Shown here piece by piece: positions 7,568 to 16,727 of a DNA stretch of 64,000 nt. Source of the stretch: JBAXZR01 sp041670165. GTDB lineage: Bacteria > Bacillota > Clostridia > Christensenellales > UBA1242. The stretch covers positions 1-64,000 of the forward strand of contig JBAXZR010000002.1 in the NCBI GenBank assembly GCA_041670165.1. The letters are read 5' to 3'. Positions within the stretch are counted from its first letter, which is position 1. The number at the start of each line of letters is the position of its first letter. The notes beneath the pieces are model-generated. The model searched no databases. It was given only the letters and a program-made list of their open reading frames with translations, and was not told the DNA's origin. A program made the position numbers and the translations under genes.

Positions 7568-8562
7568 AATCCAGCTTCGCCAAAGAAGCCAAATTGCAAA
7601 TTTTAGAAACTGAAATTGAAAATGACTGTTGTTCATTTGCTTTTTTAAGTGGTTTATTGCATGCTTCAGGAGAGCTTAAACTTGGCGGAGAAACAATTCA
7701 GGCCTTTTTACGCACTGACATAAAAGAGCTTTTTGATTATGTTTCAAAAATTGTTAAAAGACTGTATGGTGAAGAATTGAAAGTAGAAATATTTGATGAT
7801 TTTGTTGTTAGTAGAAAGGTCTTTTATCGCATTGTTTTTCCAACAGAATGTTGTGAAAGAATGCTTATTGATACTGGCATAATTCGTAGAATTGACGGTA
7901 GTATTCAACTTGTTCAAGGAATTGATGAATATTTAATTCAAGAAGAATGTTGCAAAAAGGCTTTTGTTAAAGGTGTTTTTATTGGCTGTGCAACAAGTAG
8001 TATCAAAATTAGTGAAAATCTAGCTCAAAAAACTAGTACAGGATATCATATTGAGTTTACTTCAATAAACAAACAATTTTTAACAGATTTTGCATATATT
8101 CTTTCTGATTTTAATATTATTACGAAAATTATTGAAAGAAAAGATCAGTTTGTTTTGTATGTTAAAGATAGTTCTTTTGTTAGTGATATTCTCGCTCTTG
8201 TCGATGCTTCTTCAAGTGTTCTTGCTCTTCAAAATGAAATTGTTGCAAGAGAAATGCGAAACATGGTTAATCGCCAAACAAATTGTCTTTCAGCAAACAT
8301 ATCAAAAACCGTTGAAGCTAGCATACGCCAATCCAACGCAATTGAAACAATAATAAACACAATTGGTATTGAAAGTTTGTCGCCAGACTTGCAGGAAGTT
8401 GCTGTTATGCGACTTGCAAACCCAGAAGAAAGCCTTGAAGAGCTTTTGCGTTTGTCAAACATTAAACTTACCAAAAGTGGTCTTAATCACAGGCTTAGAA
8501 AAATTGTTAATATAGCGAACAAAATTGATAAAAACATGGAAGAAGATAAAAACAACCCTTAA
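7564..8562 (+). CDS. whiA: DNA-binding protein WhiA
   Basis: 332 aa, near full length for WhiA. The N-terminal part (about 1-95) and the middle carry the degenerate LAGLIDADG homing-endonuclease-like fold (SGLLHASGEL; KGVFIGCAT); the C-terminal 90 residues form the helix-turn-helix domain ending in LSNIKLTKSGLNHRLRKI, a strong family signature. In other Firmicutes WhiA affects cell division and chromosome segregation; in actinobacteria it governs sporulation. RBS AAGGAG is 6 nt before ATG. It is the last gene of the murB operon, and its stop codon lies in the terminator hairpin. Confidence 0.93.
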   Translation: MKSSFAKEAKLQILETEIENDCCSFAFLSGLLHASGELKLGGETIQAFLRTDIKELFDYVSKIVKRLYGEELKVEIFDDFVVSRKVFYRIVFPTECCERMLIDTGIIRRIDGSIQLVQGIDEYLIQEECCKKAFVKGVFIGCATSSIKISENLAQKTSTGYHIEFTSINKQFLTDFAYILSDFNIITKIIERKDQFVLYVKDSSFVSDILALVDASSSVLALQNEIVAREMRNMVNRQTNCLSANISKTVEASIRQSNAIETIINTIGIESLSPDLQEVAVMRLANPEESLEELLRLSNIKLTKSGLNHRLRKIVNIANKIDKNMEEDKNNP

Positions 8563-8580
8563 TTTACTTAAGGATTTTTT
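8557..8580 (+). terminator. Terminator after whiA
   Basis: A short stem CCTTAA / TTAAGG with a 5-nt loop, then ATTTTTTTT. The stop codon of whiA lies in the left arm. Confidence 0.65.
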
Positions 8581-8654
8581 TTATCTATAAAAATTTTTAA
8601 AAAAAGATAGTCTAATAACTACCTATTTAATAAATCTATTATAATACAAGGTTC

Positions 8655-8687
8655 AAAAAAAGAAACTCATATGAATTTCCTTTTTTG
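8655..8687 (-). terminator. Terminator of the small membrane protein gene
   Basis: On the minus strand GGAAATTC-ATAT-GAGTTTC with flanking A and T runs (about 14 pairs including G-U pairs), just after the stop at 8693. Confidence 0.55.
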
Positions 8688-8692
8688 TTTAA

Positions 8693-8938
8693 TTAAGCTT
8701 TCTTTGTTGTTTTTGTTTTTGTAACTTTTGTTGTTTTTTCAGCTTTTGGAGCTGCTTTTACTTCAGTTTTAGTGTCTTTTGTTTTAATTTCAGCTTTTGA
8801 AACTTCTTTTGCAATTTCAACATTTTTTTGACTTGCAAGTTTCATTCTTTTTTTTGTGAAAAAAGCAACAAAGGCAATGGCTGTTGTGAAAGCAACAATG
8901 AGTAACAAAATTAAAATGGTCATAACTACTGGTGACAT
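8693..8938 (-). CDS. Small single-pass membrane protein with Lys/Thr-rich tail
   Basis: 81 aa, not recognised. One membrane helix (residues about 4-28) is followed by KKRMK (stop-transfer) and a low-complexity tail rich in Lys, Thr, Ala and Glu with repeated KTTK/KTKTTK. The positive-inside rule puts the tail in the cytoplasm, where it might bind nucleic acid or acidic partners (inference). RBS AAAGGAG is 7 nt before ATG. Confidence 0.65.
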   Translation of the reverse strand: MSPVVMTILILLLIVAFTTAIAFVAFFTKKRMKLASQKNVEIAKEVSKAEIKTKDTKTEVKAAPKAEKTTKVTKTKTTKKA

Positions 8939-8985
8939 ATTTTTTCTCCTTTATTTATTATATTGTACTTGTTTTTAAAAAATTA

Positions 8986-9372
8986 TTAATGATTGAAAAA
9001 TTCTGAATACAAAACACCTCTTTTCTTGCGTTCTGAAGCTACAGCTTCAACCAAAATTTCTCGAACACGATACGGATTTTTTACTTTTTCAATAAATAGT
9101 GTTTCACTGCTGGCATCTTGACAATATAGTTCAATTGTGCCAACTCCAAAAATTTTGTCAAACAAAGAACGGTGAACTGTGATGTCAACAATTCTAAACA
9201 AATCTAGTTCGTTATCCATTGTTGAAAGAAGTCCAGTTGAAGTAAATAGTTTAAAATAAGAACCTTGTTTTTCAACCAAAATATATCTTGTGAACGAAAG
9301 TGGCATTCCAAAATATCTTTTTCTGTCAAACCATACCACTCTACTATTTCCACTAAATGATTTTCTGTTCAT
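8986..9372 (-). CDS. Bacterial PH-domain-like protein
   Basis: 128 aa. The pattern RYILVEKQGSYFKLFTSTGLLST-(x)-ELDLFRIVDITVHRSLFDKIFGVGTIELYC and the final RVREILVEAV match the bacterial pleckstrin-like domain (bPH_2/DUF304, as in YdbS/YdbT). No membrane helix is present, so it is probably cytosolic or peripheral. Function is unknown for the family beyond scaffolding. RBS AAAGGAG; TG-A-TAAACT about 36 nt upstream is a plausible extended -10. Confidence 0.65.
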   Translation of the reverse strand: MNRKSFSGNSRVVWFDRKRYFGMPLSFTRYILVEKQGSYFKLFTSTGLLSTMDNELDLFRIVDITVHRSLFDKIFGVGTIELYCQDASSETLFIEKVKNPYRVREILVEAVASERKKRGVLYSEFFNH

Positions 9373-9525
9373 TTTTACTTGAGCTCCTTTGTAAACTTTT
9401 GTAGTTTATCATAAAAAATGTTTATATGCAACAATTTGATTGAAAGAAGCCGTAACGATGGCGTATTCAAATTATGAAAAAAATTAATAAAAAAAAATAT
9501 TTTGATGCACTATTCGTTATTTACT

Positions 9526-9565
9526 AAAAAAATCACCTATGTGAGTTAAAGCATAAGTGATTTTT
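9526..9565 (-). terminator. Terminator of the tRNA-Glu gene
   Basis: Arms 9528-9541 and 9552-9565 form a 14-bp stem with one G-U type pair and a 10-nt loop, ending in a T7 run on the minus strand, directly after the tRNA 3' end. Confidence 0.75.
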
Positions 9566-9569
9566 ACAT

Positions 9570-9644
9570 TGGTGATCCCAAGGAGATTCGAACTCCTGAA
9601 CCCGCCGTGAGAGGGCGGTGTCTTAGCCACTTGACGATGGGACC
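9570..9644 (-). tRNA. tRNA-Glu (anticodon CUC)
   Basis: 75 nt including an encoded CCA. The acceptor GGTCCCA pairs with TGGGATC (one G-U pair), discriminator A, anticodon stem CCGCC/GGCGG with loop CTCTCAC giving anticodon CUC (codon GAG), and T-arm AGGAG-TTCGAAT-CTCCT. The bases around the anticodon stem match bacterial tRNA-Glu well. It stands alone, in front of its own terminator. A CUC isoacceptor is an addition to the expected UUC in an AT-rich genome. Confidence 0.93.
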
Positions 9645-9742
9645 AAATATTCATTAATTAATTTGCCTATGCATTCTAACAAACAATTTGTTGTTTTGCA
9701 AGCAAATCTTTTGTTATTTGTGGTTATGAACTCTTTAAATGA

Positions 9743-9771
9743 TTGACACATTGACTCCAAAAGGTTATACT
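9743..9771 (+). promoter_or_regulatory. Promoter of ileS
   Basis: TTGACA (9743-9748), a 17-bp spacer, TATACT (9766-9771). The predicted leader is only about 20-25 nt, so there is no room for a T-box. Confidence 0.75.
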
Positions 9772-9800
9772 TTTGCATATTTTAAAAGGACGCGTAAGTT

Positions 9801-12800
9801 ATGTTTGATAAAGTAGATTCAAAATTTAATTTTCTTGATGAAGAGAACTCAGTTATCAATTTTTGGAAAGAAAATGCTGTTTTTGAAAAAACAGTTTCTC
9901 AAAATGAAGGAAAACCTTCATTTTCATTTTTTGATGGACCTCCAACTGCAAACGGAATCCCTCATATTGGACACATTCTTACTCGTAGCATTAAAGATAT
10001 TTTTCCTCGTTTCAAAACGATGAAAGGCTTTTATGTAACAAGAAAAGCTGGTTGGGACACTCATGGACTTCCTGTTGAATTGGAAGTTGAAAAACAACTT
10101 GGAATTGATGGAAAAAAAGAAATTGAAAAATATGGAATTGAGCCATTCGTTAAAAAATGTAAAGAAAGCGTTTGGAAATATAAAGGCATGTGGGAAAGCC
10201 TTTCTGAAAGAGTTGGATATTGGGTAGACATGAAAAACCCATATATTACATACACAAATGATTATATTGAAAGTGAATGGTGGGCTCTTTCTGAAATGTT
10301 TAAAAAAGGGCTAATTTATCAAGGATATAAAATTGTTCCTTATTGTCCTCGTTGCGGAACAGCGCTATCAAGCCATGAAGTGGCTCAAGGTTATAAAGAT
10401 GTAAAAGATGTCAGTGTATTTGTTAAATTTCCTGTCTTAGGTGAAGAAAAAACATATTTTCTTGCTTGGACAACAACCCCTTGGACACTTCCATCAAATG
10501 TTGCTCTTTGCGTAAATCCTAAAGAAGAATATGTTTTGGTTGAAAGTAAAGGCGAAAAATTTTGGCTTGCAAAAGCACTCTCACACAAAATTTTACCTGA
10601 AGGCATCATTATTAAAACCGTAATTGGAAAAGATTTGGAAAAATCCAAATATGTTCCACTTTTTGACTTCGCTGGAGAGCAAAAAAATGCATATTTTATC
10701 ACATGTGATAATTATGTAACTTTGTCTGATGGAACAGGAATTGTACATATTGCTCCTGCATTTGGTGAAGATGATAGTTCTGTTGGCAAAAAATATAATT
10801 TACCTTTTGTTCAACTTGTTGGACCAGATGGAAAATTTGTTGACGGAACAAGAAGATATACTGGAATGCCTGTAAAAAAAGCAAATCCAATTGTTATTGA
10901 AGATTTGAAGGAAAGAGAAAACAACCTAATTTTTGCTGAACTTCCATTTGAACACTCATATCCACATTGCTGGCGTTGTGACACACCTCTTCTTTATTAT
11001 GCTCGTTCATCTTGGTTTATTAAAACAACTAGTCTTAGAGATAATCTTGTTGCAAACAATCGTTCTGTAAATTGGCTTCCTGACAATGTTAAAGAGGGAA
11101 GAATGGGTAATTTCCTTGAAAACAACATTGATTGGGGAATTTCAAGAGAGAGATATTGGGGAACTCCACTTCCTTTCTGGATTTGTGATGAATGTCATAA
11201 CATTGAATGTATTGGTAGCAAAAAAGAGCTTATGGAAAGGGCTGGTTTAAAAGAAGAAATTGAGCTTCACAAACCATACATAGATTCAGTAGAAATTAAG
11301 TGTAGTAAATGCGGAAAAACAATGCATAGAACTCCTGAAGTTATGGATTGTTGGTTTGATAGTGGTTCAATGCCTTTTGCAAGCATTCATTATCCTTTTG
11401 AACACAAAGAAGAATTTGAAAGAACTTTCCCAGCTGATTTCATTTCTGAAGGTATTGACCAAACTCGTGGTTGGTTCTATTCTCTTCAAGCAATAAGTAC
11501 ACTTCTTTTTGACAAATCTCCATACAAAACTTGCATTGCTCTTGGACTTGTAAATGACAAGTTCGGTATGAAAATGAGCAAGAGTAAGGGAAATGTTGTT
11601 GACCCTTGGAAAATTCTTAACAATCAAGGGGCTGATGCTCTTAGATGGTATTTTTATATTGCAAATTCACCTTGGCTTGGAACAAGTTTTTCAGAAGAAA
11701 ACCTTGGTGAATATCAAAGAAAGTTTATGGGAACGCTTTGGAACACATATTCATTTTTTGTTCTATATGCAAACATTGATGGATTCAATCCAAAAGAACA
11801 TTCAATTGACAAAGTTAATCTTTCAATGATGGATAAATGGCTTCTTTCTAAATTTAATTCACTTGTTAAATTTGTTGATGACAAACTTGAAAACTTTTTG
11901 ATTACAGAAAGTGCAAGAAAAATTGTTGAATTTGTTGATGAACTTTCAAATTGGTATATTCGTCGTAGCCGTGAAAGATTTTGGGTTGGTGGAATGGCTG
12001 AAGACAAAACTTCCGCTTTTACAACACTATATTATGTTCTTGAAGGATTAACAAAATTGATTGCTCCATTTGTTCCATTCATTTCTGAAACAATATATCA
12101 AAATCTTGTTCGTTCATTTGATAAAGATGCTCCTATCAGTGTTCATCTATGTTCATATCCTAAATGTGATGAAAAAATTATTGATGAAAAATTGGAAGAT
12201 GGAATGGAAGAAGTTCTTTCAATTGTAGCTCTTGGCAGAGCAGCCAGAGCAACAAGTCAAATCAAAAATCGTCAACCACTTTCAACAATGATTATTGGAA
12301 GCATTTTGCCTTTCCATATGAGTGAAGAACTTATCACGATTATTAAAGATGAACTCAATGTTGAAAAAGTTGAATTTGTTAAAAATGCAAGTAGTTACAT
12401 AACTTACACTCTTAAACCTCAACTTAAGACAATTGGACCAAAGTATGGCAAACTTCTTGGTGGAATAAAAGAGTGGCTTACTAGTTGCGATAGTAGCAAA
12501 GTTGTTGCTGAGCTTACCAAAGGTGAAAAAGTTACATTTGAAGTTTCAAATGAAAAAATTGAAATTACAAATGAAGATGTACTCATTTCAGTTTCAAGCA
12601 AAGAAGGCTACTCAGGACAAAGCAACGAAGATATCACTGTTGTCCTTGATATACGCCTTTCTGACGAACTTGTTCAAAAAGGAAATGTTCGTGAAATTAT
12701 AAGCAAAATTCAAGCATTAAGAAAAGAAAAACAATTTGAAATTGCTGACCATATCAACATTGAAATCTTTTCAGAAAATTCAGAACTAAATGCAAGCTTC

Positions 12801-12941
12801 AACAAATTTGCAAACTTAATTGGTTCAGGAACTCTTGCCGACTCTGTTGTTGTTTCCAAAGAAAAACAAGATTGTTTTGATGAACTTGACATAAATGGCA
12901 CAAAATGTTTTGTTAAACTCATTAACAGGAGAACTAAATGA
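9801..12941 (+). CDS. ileS: Isoleucyl-tRNA synthetase (clostridial, eukaryote-like type)
   Basis: 1046 aa, class Ia synthetase that charges tRNA-Ile. PHIGHIL gives the HIGH motif (His55-His58) and KMSKS lies at 591-595. GWDTHGLPVELEVEK, VPYCPRCGT and the C-terminal segment with no C-terminal zinc cluster show the IleS2-type enzyme found in clostridia, rather than the IleS1 type of Bacillus or E. coli; IleS2 forms are generally insensitive to mupirocin (family knowledge). The CP1 editing domain lies roughly at 190-400 (AWTTTPWTLPSN...GTGIVHIAPAFGEDD). The next gene overlaps by 4 nt. Confidence 0.97.
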   Translation: MFDKVDSKFNFLDEENSVINFWKENAVFEKTVSQNEGKPSFSFFDGPPTANGIPHIGHILTRSIKDIFPRFKTMKGFYVTRKAGWDTHGLPVELEVEKQLGIDGKKEIEKYGIEPFVKKCKESVWKYKGMWESLSERVGYWVDMKNPYITYTNDYIESEWWALSEMFKKGLIYQGYKIVPYCPRCGTALSSHEVAQGYKDVKDVSVFVKFPVLGEEKTYFLAWTTTPWTLPSNVALCVNPKEEYVLVESKGEKFWLAKALSHKILPEGIIIKTVIGKDLEKSKYVPLFDFAGEQKNAYFITCDNYVTLSDGTGIVHIAPAFGEDDSSVGKKYNLPFVQLVGPDGKFVDGTRRYTGMPVKKANPIVIEDLKERENNLIFAELPFEHSYPHCWRCDTPLLYYARSSWFIKTTSLRDNLVANNRSVNWLPDNVKEGRMGNFLENNIDWGISRERYWGTPLPFWICDECHNIECIGSKKELMERAGLKEEIELHKPYIDSVEIKCSKCGKTMHRTPEVMDCWFDSGSMPFASIHYPFEHKEEFERTFPADFISEGIDQTRGWFYSLQAISTLLFDKSPYKTCIALGLVNDKFGMKMSKSKGNVVDPWKILNNQGADALRWYFYIANSPWLGTSFSEENLGEYQRKFMGTLWNTYSFFVLYANIDGFNPKEHSIDKVNLSMMDKWLLSKFNSLVKFVDDKLENFLITESARKIVEFVDELSNWYIRRSRERFWVGGMAEDKTSAFTTLYYVLEGLTKLIAPFVPFISETIYQNLVRSFDKDAPISVHLCSYPKCDEKIIDEKLEDGMEEVLSIVALGRAARATSQIKNRQPLSTMIIGSILPFHMSEELITIIKDELNVEKVEFVKNASSYITYTLKPQLKTIGPKYGKLLGGIKEWLTSCDSSKVVAELTKGEKVTFEVSNEKIEITNEDVLISVSSKEGYSGQSNEDITVVLDIRLSDELVQKGNVREIISKIQALRKEKQFEIADHINIEIFSENSELNASFNKFANLIGSGTLADSVVVSKEKQDCFDELDINGTKCFVKLINRRTK

Positions 12942-13798
12942 AAATTGCTTCCGATTGGAAAGATTATGAAGTTCTCGCGACAGGTGATGGCGAAAAACTT
13001 GAACGATGGGGAAATGTTTTTCTTCTTAGACCAGATCCACAAGTGATTTGGAGCGGGGCAAACGATTTGTCTACTTTTTCAAGACTAAACGCAAGATACA
13101 TTCGTGAAAGCACGGGCGGCGGACACTGGGAAAACAAAAAATCTTTTCCAGATGAATGGCAAATTTCTTGGCAAAACTTATCTTTTAAAATCAAACCTAT
13201 GGGATTTAAACACACAGGGTTATTCCCTGAGCAGGCAGTCAATTGGGCTGAAATGATTAAACTTATTGGTTCAGCAAATCGCCCAATAAATGTTTTAAAC
13301 TTGTTTGCTTACACAGGCGGTGCAACGGTTGCATGTGCAAGTGCTGGAGCAAGTGTAACTCATGTTGATGCAGCAAAAGGAATGGTTGACAGGGCAAAGG
13401 AAAATGCATTGCTTTCAGGACTAGGAAATGCTTCAATACGATATATAGTTGATGACTGTCAGAAGTTTGTTGAAAAAGAAATTCGTCGTGGAAAAACTTA
13501 TGATGCAATAATTATGGACCCTCCAAGTTATGGTAGAGGACCTTCAGGCGAAGCGTGGAAAATTGAGCAAAATCTTTTTGACTTTGTTAAGTTATGTAAA
13601 GGTGTTCTAAGCGACAAACCACTTTTTATTCTTATCAATTCCTACACAACTGGGCTTCAACCCGTTGTTCTTCAAAACATACTTTCTTCAGTATTTGGAG
13701 AAACTAGTGTTGAAGCATATGAAGTATGTTTGCCAACAAATGAGAAAGGTATTTTTCTTCCTTGCGGTGCAAGTGGATTAAAAACTTGGAAAAATTAA
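12938..13798 (+). CDS. RlmI-like SAM-dependent methyltransferase
   Basis: 286 aa. Motif I VLNLFAYTGGATVACASAGA (about 119-138), motif IV IIMDPPSYGRG (about 191-201) and an N-terminal FPEQAVNW element fit the Methyltrans_SAM family (class I rRNA methyltransferases related to RlmI). It lacks the PUA domain of RlmI, as do the shorter family members. RNA base methylation is likely; the target is not known. It overlaps ileS by ATGA with RBS AGGAG inside the ileS end, so it is coupled to the synthetase. Confidence 0.85.
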   Translation: MKIASDWKDYEVLATGDGEKLERWGNVFLLRPDPQVIWSGANDLSTFSRLNARYIRESTGGGHWENKKSFPDEWQISWQNLSFKIKPMGFKHTGLFPEQAVNWAEMIKLIGSANRPINVLNLFAYTGGATVACASAGASVTHVDAAKGMVDRAKENALLSGLGNASIRYIVDDCQKFVEKEIRRGKTYDAIIMDPPSYGRGPSGEAWKIEQNLFDFVKLCKGVLSDKPLFILINSYTTGLQPVVLQNILSSVFGETSVEAYEVCLPTNEKGIFLPCGASGLKTWKN

Positions 13799-13826
13799 CA
13801 ATATAATCAAAAGAAAAGGAGGTAAT

Positions 13827-14546
13827 ATGGAAAAACAACCATATGAGCTAAATATTTTATACGAGGACAATCATATAATTGTTGTTGAAAAACCACAAAA
13901 TGTCCCAACTCAGGAAGATGAAAGCAAAGATCCTGATCTTTTGAATATGGTAAAAGCATATATAAAAGAAAAATATAATAAACCGGGTAATGTTTTTGTT
14001 GGGCTTGTCCACAGACTAGACAGGCCAACAGGCGGAGTTATGGTTTTTGCAAAAACAAGCAAAGCTGCAGCTAGGCTTTCTGAACAAATAACTTCAGGAG
14101 TATTTGAAAAAAAATATTTCACTGTTGTTCTTGGAAAACCAAGAGAAACAAGTAACAGGCTTGTTCATTTCTTGAAGAAAAATGAAAAAGAAAACATTGT
14201 TTCTATTGTTCCACAAAGCGAAGAGGGTGCAAAACGATGTGAACTTGTTTATAAAACTCTTGAAACAAAAGATGAAATATCTCTTTGTGAAGTAAAAATT
14301 TTAACAGGTAGAAGTCATCAAATAAGGGTTCAAATGTCCGCTATTGGCAATCCAGTTTTTGGAGATGCAAAATATGGTGGCGACAAACTAGGCAAAGGCT
14401 TCAATCTTGCCTTGTGGGCAGTTCAATTAAAATTTGAACACCCAACTACAAAACAAATCATGACTTTTGTGTCATATCCAACAGAAGACATGATTCCATG
14501 GAAGTTTTTCACTATTTCAAAATATTTAATGATTAAGTCAACTTAA
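13827..14546 (+). CDS. RluA-family RNA pseudouridine synthase
   Basis: 239 aa. LVHRLDRPTGGVMVFAKT contains the catalytic Asp65 of the RluA family; GRSHQIRVQMS is the second family signature. There is no N-terminal S4 domain, so it resembles the short RluA/TruC-like members. It converts uridines in rRNA or tRNA to pseudouridine; the site is unknown. A strong RBS AAAGGAGGT is present; the gene follows the methyltransferase by 28 nt and ends the ileS operon. Confidence 0.9.
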   Translation: MEKQPYELNILYEDNHIIVVEKPQNVPTQEDESKDPDLLNMVKAYIKEKYNKPGNVFVGLVHRLDRPTGGVMVFAKTSKAAARLSEQITSGVFEKKYFTVVLGKPRETSNRLVHFLKKNEKENIVSIVPQSEEGAKRCELVYKTLETKDEISLCEVKILTGRSHQIRVQMSAIGNPVFGDAKYGGDKLGKGFNLALWAVQLKFEHPTTKQIMTFVSYPTEDMIPWKFFTISKYLMIKST

Positions 14547-14596
14547 AATGATTGCTTTATTTATATACTTAAAAACCTAAAAATTAAATTTTAAAG

Positions 14597-14630
14597 GCAC
14601 TGATTACATATTGGTGCTTTTTTATCTTTT
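14597..14630 (+). terminator. Terminator of the ileS operon
   Basis: GCACTGAT (14597-14604) pairs with ATTGGTGC (14610-14617), 8 bp with two G-U pairs, then a T6 run and a further T-rich stretch. Confidence 0.65.
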
Positions 14631-14773
14631 TTTTTGTAAATAATAATTAGAAAAATGTTTTTCATTTTTGTTTTTACAAAGGTTTATAAATATATTTATC
14701 AAAGAGCAACATTTAAATAATAAAAATTAACATTAATTTGACAAAATTTTCACTTGAATAATTTAAATATATT

Positions 14774-14801
14774 TTGATATTTTTGCTTTTTGCGGTAAAA
14801 T
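14774..14801 (+). promoter_or_regulatory. Promoter of pepF
   Basis: TTGATA (14774-14779), 16 bp, TAAAAT (14796-14801). It gives a leader of about 13 nt that still holds the RBS TAGGAG. Confidence 0.55.
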
Positions 14802-14821
14802 AATGTTCATTAGGAGCAAAA

Positions 14822-16612
14822 ATGAAAAAAAGAAAAGAATTAGAAGAAGAATATAAATGGGATTTATCAAATTATTTTCCTAGCTCAAAAGAATGGGAAG
14901 AAGAATTTGAAGAAATAAAGAAAATGTCAGGTTCTTTTAAAAGATTTGAAGGAAAACTTAACGAGAGAAATTCTATTCTAGAATGCTTAAAACAAGAAAG
15001 TGATTTAAGTAAAAGAATGGATATTTTGTTAGTTTGGGCAGAACTTAAAGGAAGAGAAGATGCAACTAGCAGTGAAAATGAAGAAAGAATAAACAAGGTG
15101 TCTAGCCTTGCAACAATGCTTTCAGTTGAAACTAGTTTCATTGAAGTTGAAATTTCAGATAACGATGAAAATTTTTTGATTAGTCTTTCAAAAGATATTG
15201 ATTTTTCTGATTTTAATATCATGCTTACAGAAATAATTCGTTTTAAGCCTCATATTCTAACAAAAGAAGAAGAAATTATTGTTTCACAAACAAAAGAATT
15301 CGCATCTGAGTTTAGTAATGTTTTTAGCAAATTTAATGATGCAGACTTGAAATTTGATAAAGTCAAAGATGGTTATGGAAAAGAATATGAACTTGACCAC
15401 AGCAATTATATGGACTTTTGTGAAAGTGAAGATAGAATATTAAGAAAAAATGCTTTTGTTTCAATGAATAATGCTTACAAAAAATATAATAATACACTTT
15501 CAGCAAACTATATTGCTTCTATCAAAAAAAATAGTTGTTATGCCAAATTAAGCAAGTTTTCTTCTGCAATTGAAAAAAGCATTTTTATTGAACATGCAAG
15601 TTTAAAAGTTTATGATACTTTGATTGAATCAGTAAACAAAAATCTTGGTGTTTTTCATAAATATTTCGATTTAAAAAGAAAGGCACTTGGTTACAAAAAT
15701 TATGCTATTTGGGATAATTTTGCTTCGCTATCTTCTTCTTGCAATTTGCAACTTGAGTTCTCTGAAGCAATTGAACTAATCAAAAAAGCTTGTTCTCCAC
15801 TTGGCAATGAATATATTGATTTGATTGACAAAGCAGTTAAAGAAAAATGGTTTGATTATGGAATTAATGAAGGAAAGGATAGTGGAGCATTTTCTTGGGG
15901 AGCTTATGGTAAACACCCAGTCATACTTCTCAGTTATCAAAAAAACACAAACAGCGTTTACACACTTGCTCACGAGATTGGTCATTCCATTCATTCATAT
16001 CTTTCAAACCACAATTTGCCATATGAAAAAGCAGGATATGAAATTTTTGTTGCGGAAGTTGCTAGCAATGTCAACGAAATGCTTCTTACAAAATATTTAT
16101 TATCTATAGCAAAAGAAGATAAAGAAAAAATATTTTTATATGACAAGTTTTTGAGTGAATTTAGAGGAAGTGTTTTCAGGCAAACAATGTTTGCTGAATT
16201 TGAACAATTTGCCCATAATCAATATGAAAATAATCTTCCAATTTCATCAGCAGTTCTAAATGAAAAATATATGGAGCTTAACAAGCAATATTTTGGAAAA
16301 AAAGTTGAACTACTTGATGAAATAGCCTATGAATGGAGTCGTATACCTCACTTTTACAATGCCTTTTATGTTTACAAATATTCAACGGGTCTAATTTGTG
16401 CAATTGCACTATCAAAAGGACTTCTTGAAGGTGGGGAAAAAGAAAAAACTGCATACATCAAATTTTTGTCAAGTGGACGAACAAAGCCACCAGTTGAACT
16501 TTTGAAAGAAGCAGGAGCTAATCTTGAAGAAAACAAAACTTTTGATGATGCCTTTGCTTTTGCAAAAGATATTATTGAAAATTGGGAAAAACTAGGAATT
16601 AATTATAATTAA
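14822..16612 (+). CDS. pepF: Oligoendopeptidase F (M3 metallopeptidase)
   Basis: 596 aa, the normal PepF length. The zinc site is HEIGHSIHS (His384, Glu385, His388), with the third ligand Glu expected in the following EIFVAEVASNVNE. Upstream the conserved GAFSWG and HPVILLSYQKN, and downstream EWSRIPHFYNAFYVYKYSTG, are diagnostic for the M3B subfamily. It is a cytosolic peptidase that trims oligopeptides of about 7-17 residues. The gene has its own promoter and a bidirectional terminator shared with rnjA. Confidence 0.95.
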   Translation: MKKRKELEEEYKWDLSNYFPSSKEWEEEFEEIKKMSGSFKRFEGKLNERNSILECLKQESDLSKRMDILLVWAELKGREDATSSENEERINKVSSLATMLSVETSFIEVEISDNDENFLISLSKDIDFSDFNIMLTEIIRFKPHILTKEEEIIVSQTKEFASEFSNVFSKFNDADLKFDKVKDGYGKEYELDHSNYMDFCESEDRILRKNAFVSMNNAYKKYNNTLSANYIASIKKNSCYAKLSKFSSAIEKSIFIEHASLKVYDTLIESVNKNLGVFHKYFDLKRKALGYKNYAIWDNFASLSSSCNLQLEFSEAIELIKKACSPLGNEYIDLIDKAVKEKWFDYGINEGKDSGAFSWGAYGKHPVILLSYQKNTNSVYTLAHEIGHSIHSYLSNHNLPYEKAGYEIFVAEVASNVNEMLLTKYLLSIAKEDKEKIFLYDKFLSEFRGSVFRQTMFAEFEQFAHNQYENNLPISSAVLNEKYMELNKQYFGKKVELLDEIAYEWSRIPHFYNAFYVYKYSTGLICAIALSKGLLEGGEKEKTAYIKFLSSGRTKPPVELLKEAGANLEENKTFDDAFAFAKDIIENWEKLGINYN

Positions 16613-16674
16613 ATTGAATTCAAAGTTAATAATAATATACATGCTTTGATAAGTTTAATTTGAATTTTATTATT

Positions 16675-16703
16675 AAAAAACAGCAAGTTATTTGCTGTTT
16701 TTT
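16675..16703. terminator. Bidirectional terminator between pepF and rnjA
   Basis: A perfect 12-bp stem AAAAAACAGCAA / TTGCTGTTTTTT with a loop of about 5 nt. Both strands end in a U run. Confidence 0.9.
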
Positions 16704-16727
16704 GTGTGGTTAAAATTAAGACATATT

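Noticed and set aside
9645..9800. T-box riboswitch for ileS
   Set aside because: The promoter at 9743-9771 leaves only about 20-25 nt of leader, and no T-box core or terminator is present.
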